Positions 24,629 to 26,301 of a DNA stretch of 26,301 nucleotides are shown here, one piece after another (positions within the stretch are counted from its first letter, which is position 1; every line of letters starts with the position of its first letter). The stretch is taken from the NCBI GenBank assembly GCA_012514255.1, contig JAAZAP010000191.1, positions 1-26,301 on the forward strand. Direction: 5' to 3'. The notes beneath the pieces are model-generated. The model ran no database searches, had not been told where the DNA came from, and was given only the letters and a program-made list of their open reading frames with translations. The position numbers were made by a program, and so were the translations under genes. This stretch comes from Bacteroidales bacterium (GTDB taxonomy: Bacteria; Bacteroidota; Bacteroidia; Bacteroidales; VadinHA17).

Positions 24629-24636
24629 TATATTTG
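24629..24636 (+). promoter_or_regulatory. -7 box of manC
   Basis: TATATTTG (TAnnTTTG) ends 26 nt before the manC ATG at 24663. The box overlaps an in-frame GTG at 24636, which argues against that longer start. Confidence 0.5.
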
Positions 24637-24662
24637 TGACAGTTCAAATCCATAGTGAAAAT

Positions 24663-25748
24663 ATGAAGAATCGCTATTTACTGATCATGGCCGGCGGTGT
24701 GGGTAGCCGTTTCTGGCCGTTGAGCAGGAAGGAGACACCGAAGCAGTTCCTTGATATCCTTGGTATTGGAGAGACGCTGATACAGATGACATATCGCCGG
24801 TTCTGTGATATCTGTCCACCGGAGAACATCTATGTTGTGACGAATGAGGACAGTGCAGGGGTTGTTGTGAGTCAGCTTGGCATTGATCCCGATCATGTCC
24901 TGTCCGAGCCGTTGAGACGCAATACGGCTCCGTGCATTGCGTATGGCATTTTCCGTATTCTGGCCAAGAATCCTGATGCGGTTATAGCGGTGGCACCGTC
25001 TGATCACCTGATAAAGAAGGAGGACGAGTTCAGGAAGGTGATGGATGAGGCTTTCAGGTTCGCCTCGGAGAATAATGCACTGCTTACCCTTGGCATTAAG
25101 CCAGACAGGCCCGAGACAGGTTACGGCTATATACAGGCTAATACCATGCAGCCTGTCAGCGGTTATGAGAACCTGCATAAGGTCAAGGCTTTTACCGAGA
25201 AGCCTGAGCTGGCTATGGCCAAAGTCTTTCTTGAGAGCGGTGATTTCTACTGGAACAGCGGGATTTTCATCTGGCAAGCATCAGCCATTCTTGATTCATA
25301 TGACAGGCATCTGCCTGATATCTTCCATACCTTCAACGAGGGCAGGGAGCTCTTCAACACGCCGGCGGAGAAGCAGTTCATCACCCGTGCCTATGCCCAG
25401 TGCAGCAGCATCTCTGTTGATTACGGCATAATGGAGAAGGCAGACAATGTGTATGTGATCTGCACTGACCTGGGGTGGTCTGATCTCGGCACATGGGGCT
25501 CTCTCTATATGCATTCTGAACATGACAGGAATGACAATGCCGTGGTTAATGCGAGTGCCTTTACCTACAACTCGGAGGGCAACATAATCAGTCTTCCGGC
25601 CGGTAAGGTGGCTGTGATCCAGGGGCTGGATGATTACATTATCATTGACAGTGGAGATGTATTGCTGATAGTCTCGCGCGCGCAGGAGCAGGATATAAAG
25701 AAATACCTGGACGATGTGGGTCGGGAGACCGGGGATAAATATCTGTGA
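24663..25748 (+). CDS. manC: Mannose-1-phosphate guanylyltransferase
   Basis: Forms GDP-mannose from mannose-1-phosphate and GTP, a precursor for mannosylated or fucosylated surface glycans. The 361-residue enzyme has the signature GGVGSRFWPLSRKETPKQF (11-29) with the nucleotide-binding arginine and lysine, the SDHLI block (VAPSDHLIKKEDE) and the GYGYIQ motif (TGYGYIQAN). FTEKPE and the WNSGIFIW motif are also present. It ends after the nucleotidyltransferase and a short beta-helix region and lacks the C-terminal phosphomannose isomerase domain of bifunctional enzymes. The start at 24663 is preferred over GTG 24636 because the leader is not conserved in character and a -7 box lies there. No other polysaccharide genes are adjacent. 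Confidence 0.92.
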   Translation: MKNRYLLIMAGGVGSRFWPLSRKETPKQFLDILGIGETLIQMTYRRFCDICPPENIYVVTNEDSAGVVVSQLGIDPDHVLSEPLRRNTAPCIAYGIFRILAKNPDAVIAVAPSDHLIKKEDEFRKVMDEAFRFASENNALLTLGIKPDRPETGYGYIQANTMQPVSGYENLHKVKAFTEKPELAMAKVFLESGDFYWNSGIFIWQASAILDSYDRHLPDIFHTFNEGRELFNTPAEKQFITRAYAQCSSISVDYGIMEKADNVYVICTDLGWSDLGTWGSLYMHSEHDRNDNAVVNASAFTYNSEGNIISLPAGKVAVIQGLDDYIIIDSGDVLLIVSRAQEQDIKKYLDDVGRETGDKYL

Positions 25749-25774
25749 TCATACTGTAATGTTGTAAACATACA

Positions 25775-25805
25775 GACAGCGGCAGGTCTCAGGCCTGCCG
25801 CTGTC
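25775..25805. terminator. Strong hairpin between convergent manC and gldN, likely bidirectional terminator
   Basis: A perfect 12-bp stem (GACAGCGGCAGG pairing with CCTGCCGCTGTC) encloses a 7-base loop. A stem this long is not expected by chance. There is no T-tract on the manC side; on the gldN strand the downstream bases are only moderately T-rich. It is therefore a terminator or mRNA 3'-end-protecting structure rather than a classical intrinsic terminator. Confidence 0.7.
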
Positions 25806-25848
25806 ATTAATGGATACAGATTATCTGCCCTGAAGGCAGATCTTCCGC

Positions 25849-26301
25849 CTAGTATTCCCAAAGATCCTGTTCGAAATTGAATATTTCGTTCTTGATGCGT
25901 TCTGCCTCGTAGATCTGGGCAGGGCCCATCTTGTACTGGTTAATCGATCTGTCGTCATAGACATTTGATTCAGCCACTATGTAGCCATTGAACCTGCGCT
26001 GCAGCATCAGGTCCTCGAACGAGATCCGCTGTGCGTCATTGAAGGAGTTAAAGGCCTCGTGGGTGGCTAGAGCCTGCCTGACATCCTCATACCTTATCCA
26101 GAAGAGGCGTCTCTTCACGAGCCTCGAGGTGATCTGGTCATATCCCATATATATGGGGCAGATGCCGATAATGCGTACGTCAAGGCGTGAGTGCTTCTTG
26201 TCAAAGAACCATTCTTCAAGGACCATCAGCTGTTTGATGTCAGCCGGGTTTTCCATGTTGGTCACAGTGGAGTCTATCTCCCTTCCCTCAGCGTTGATGA
26301 C
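25849..26301 (-). CDS. gldN: GldN/PorN C-terminal part, 5' end outside the window
   Basis: Component of the type IX secretion system and gliding machinery, a periplasmic protein that associates with the GldK/PorK lipoprotein ring. The frame runs open to the right edge, so the 150 visible residues are only the C-terminal portion of a protein that is usually about 300 long. The visible part begins VINAEGREIDSTV, continues with EEWFFDKKHSRLDVRIIGI, and contains RRLFWIRY, FNSFNDAQRISFEDL, NVYDDRSI and a final EQDLWEY, all typical of GldN. The GTG at 26265 is not the start. In most Bacteroidota gldK, gldL and gldM lie immediately upstream, i.e. to the right of this window. It converges on manC across a strong hairpin. 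Confidence 0.9.
   Translation of the reverse strand, partial: VINAEGREIDSTVTNMENPADIKQLMVLEEWFFDKKHSRLDVRIIGICPIYMGYDQITSRLVKRRLFWIRYEDVRQALATHEAFNSFNDAQRISFEDLMLQRRFNGYIVAESNVYDDRSINQYKMGPAQIYEAERIKNEIFNFEQDLWEY

Noticed and set aside
26263..26265. GTG as the start of gldN
   Set aside because: The frame continues open to the window edge with plausible GldN sequence (VINAEGREIDST), so the gene is cut by the window rather than starting here.

Overview
The window reads as chromosomal DNA from a member of the Bacteroidota, probably a free-living or environmental Bacteroidales-like organism. Three things point there. The family content includes a GldN/PorN C-terminus, a GldA-type ABC ATPase, DUF4296 and DUF5723 proteins, and a TonB receptor with a carboxypeptidase-regulatory-like N-terminal domain. 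Shine-Dalgarno sequences are mostly absent. Many starts have a Bacteroidota-type -7 box (TAnnTTTG) about 18-26 nt upstream. Most of the window is ordinary housekeeping and envelope gene content. The unusual material is in the intergenic DNA.

Layout. 1-376: no gene; it holds a short heptamer repeat and the promoter of the next gene. 377-1507 (+): a stand-alone P-loop ATPase of the ATPase_2/AAA type. 1597-2032: a tandem array of 51-bp units, each with an invariant 17-bp palindrome, lying between convergent genes and running into the stop codon of the gldA-like gene. 2027-3697 (-): a two-domain universal stress protein gene and, downstream, the gldA-like ABC ATPase, separated by a gap filled with degenerate 7-bp repeats. 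3893-7454 (+): asnS, rpoN and a PAP2-like membrane protein. 7431-13687 (-): a tightly packed seven-gene cluster transcribed in the order rbfA, methyltransferase, LolC/E-like permease, DUF4296 lipoprotein, amidohydrolase, radical SAM protein, MurG-like glycosyltransferase. 13728-13853: 18 tandem copies of a 7-bp repeat between the divergent rbfA and trpS promoters. 13939-14928 (+): trpS. 15006-18672 (-): a GNAT-type protein and a TonB-dependent receptor. 18829-23048 (+): a membrane-anchored protein with a C-terminal propeller-like half, then a DUF5723 outer-membrane protein. 23056-24551 (-): the MlaE/MlaF lipid-transport pair. 24663-25748 (+): manC. 25849-26301 (-): the C-terminal part of gldN, continuing off the window.

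How the genes work together. Several units concern the envelope: MlaEF lipid transport, a lipoprotein-release-type permease beside a lipoprotein, a TonB receptor, GDP-mannose supply, and GldN of the type IX secretion/gliding machinery. Translation functions (asnS, trpS, rbfA) are interspersed. I found no defence system, phage, IS element, CRISPR array, rRNA or tRNA. The best candidates for something undescribed are the 51-bp palindromic array and a family of 7-bp tandem repeats that appears in three intergenic regions, one of them replacing the expected -33 promoter region of the rbfA cluster.
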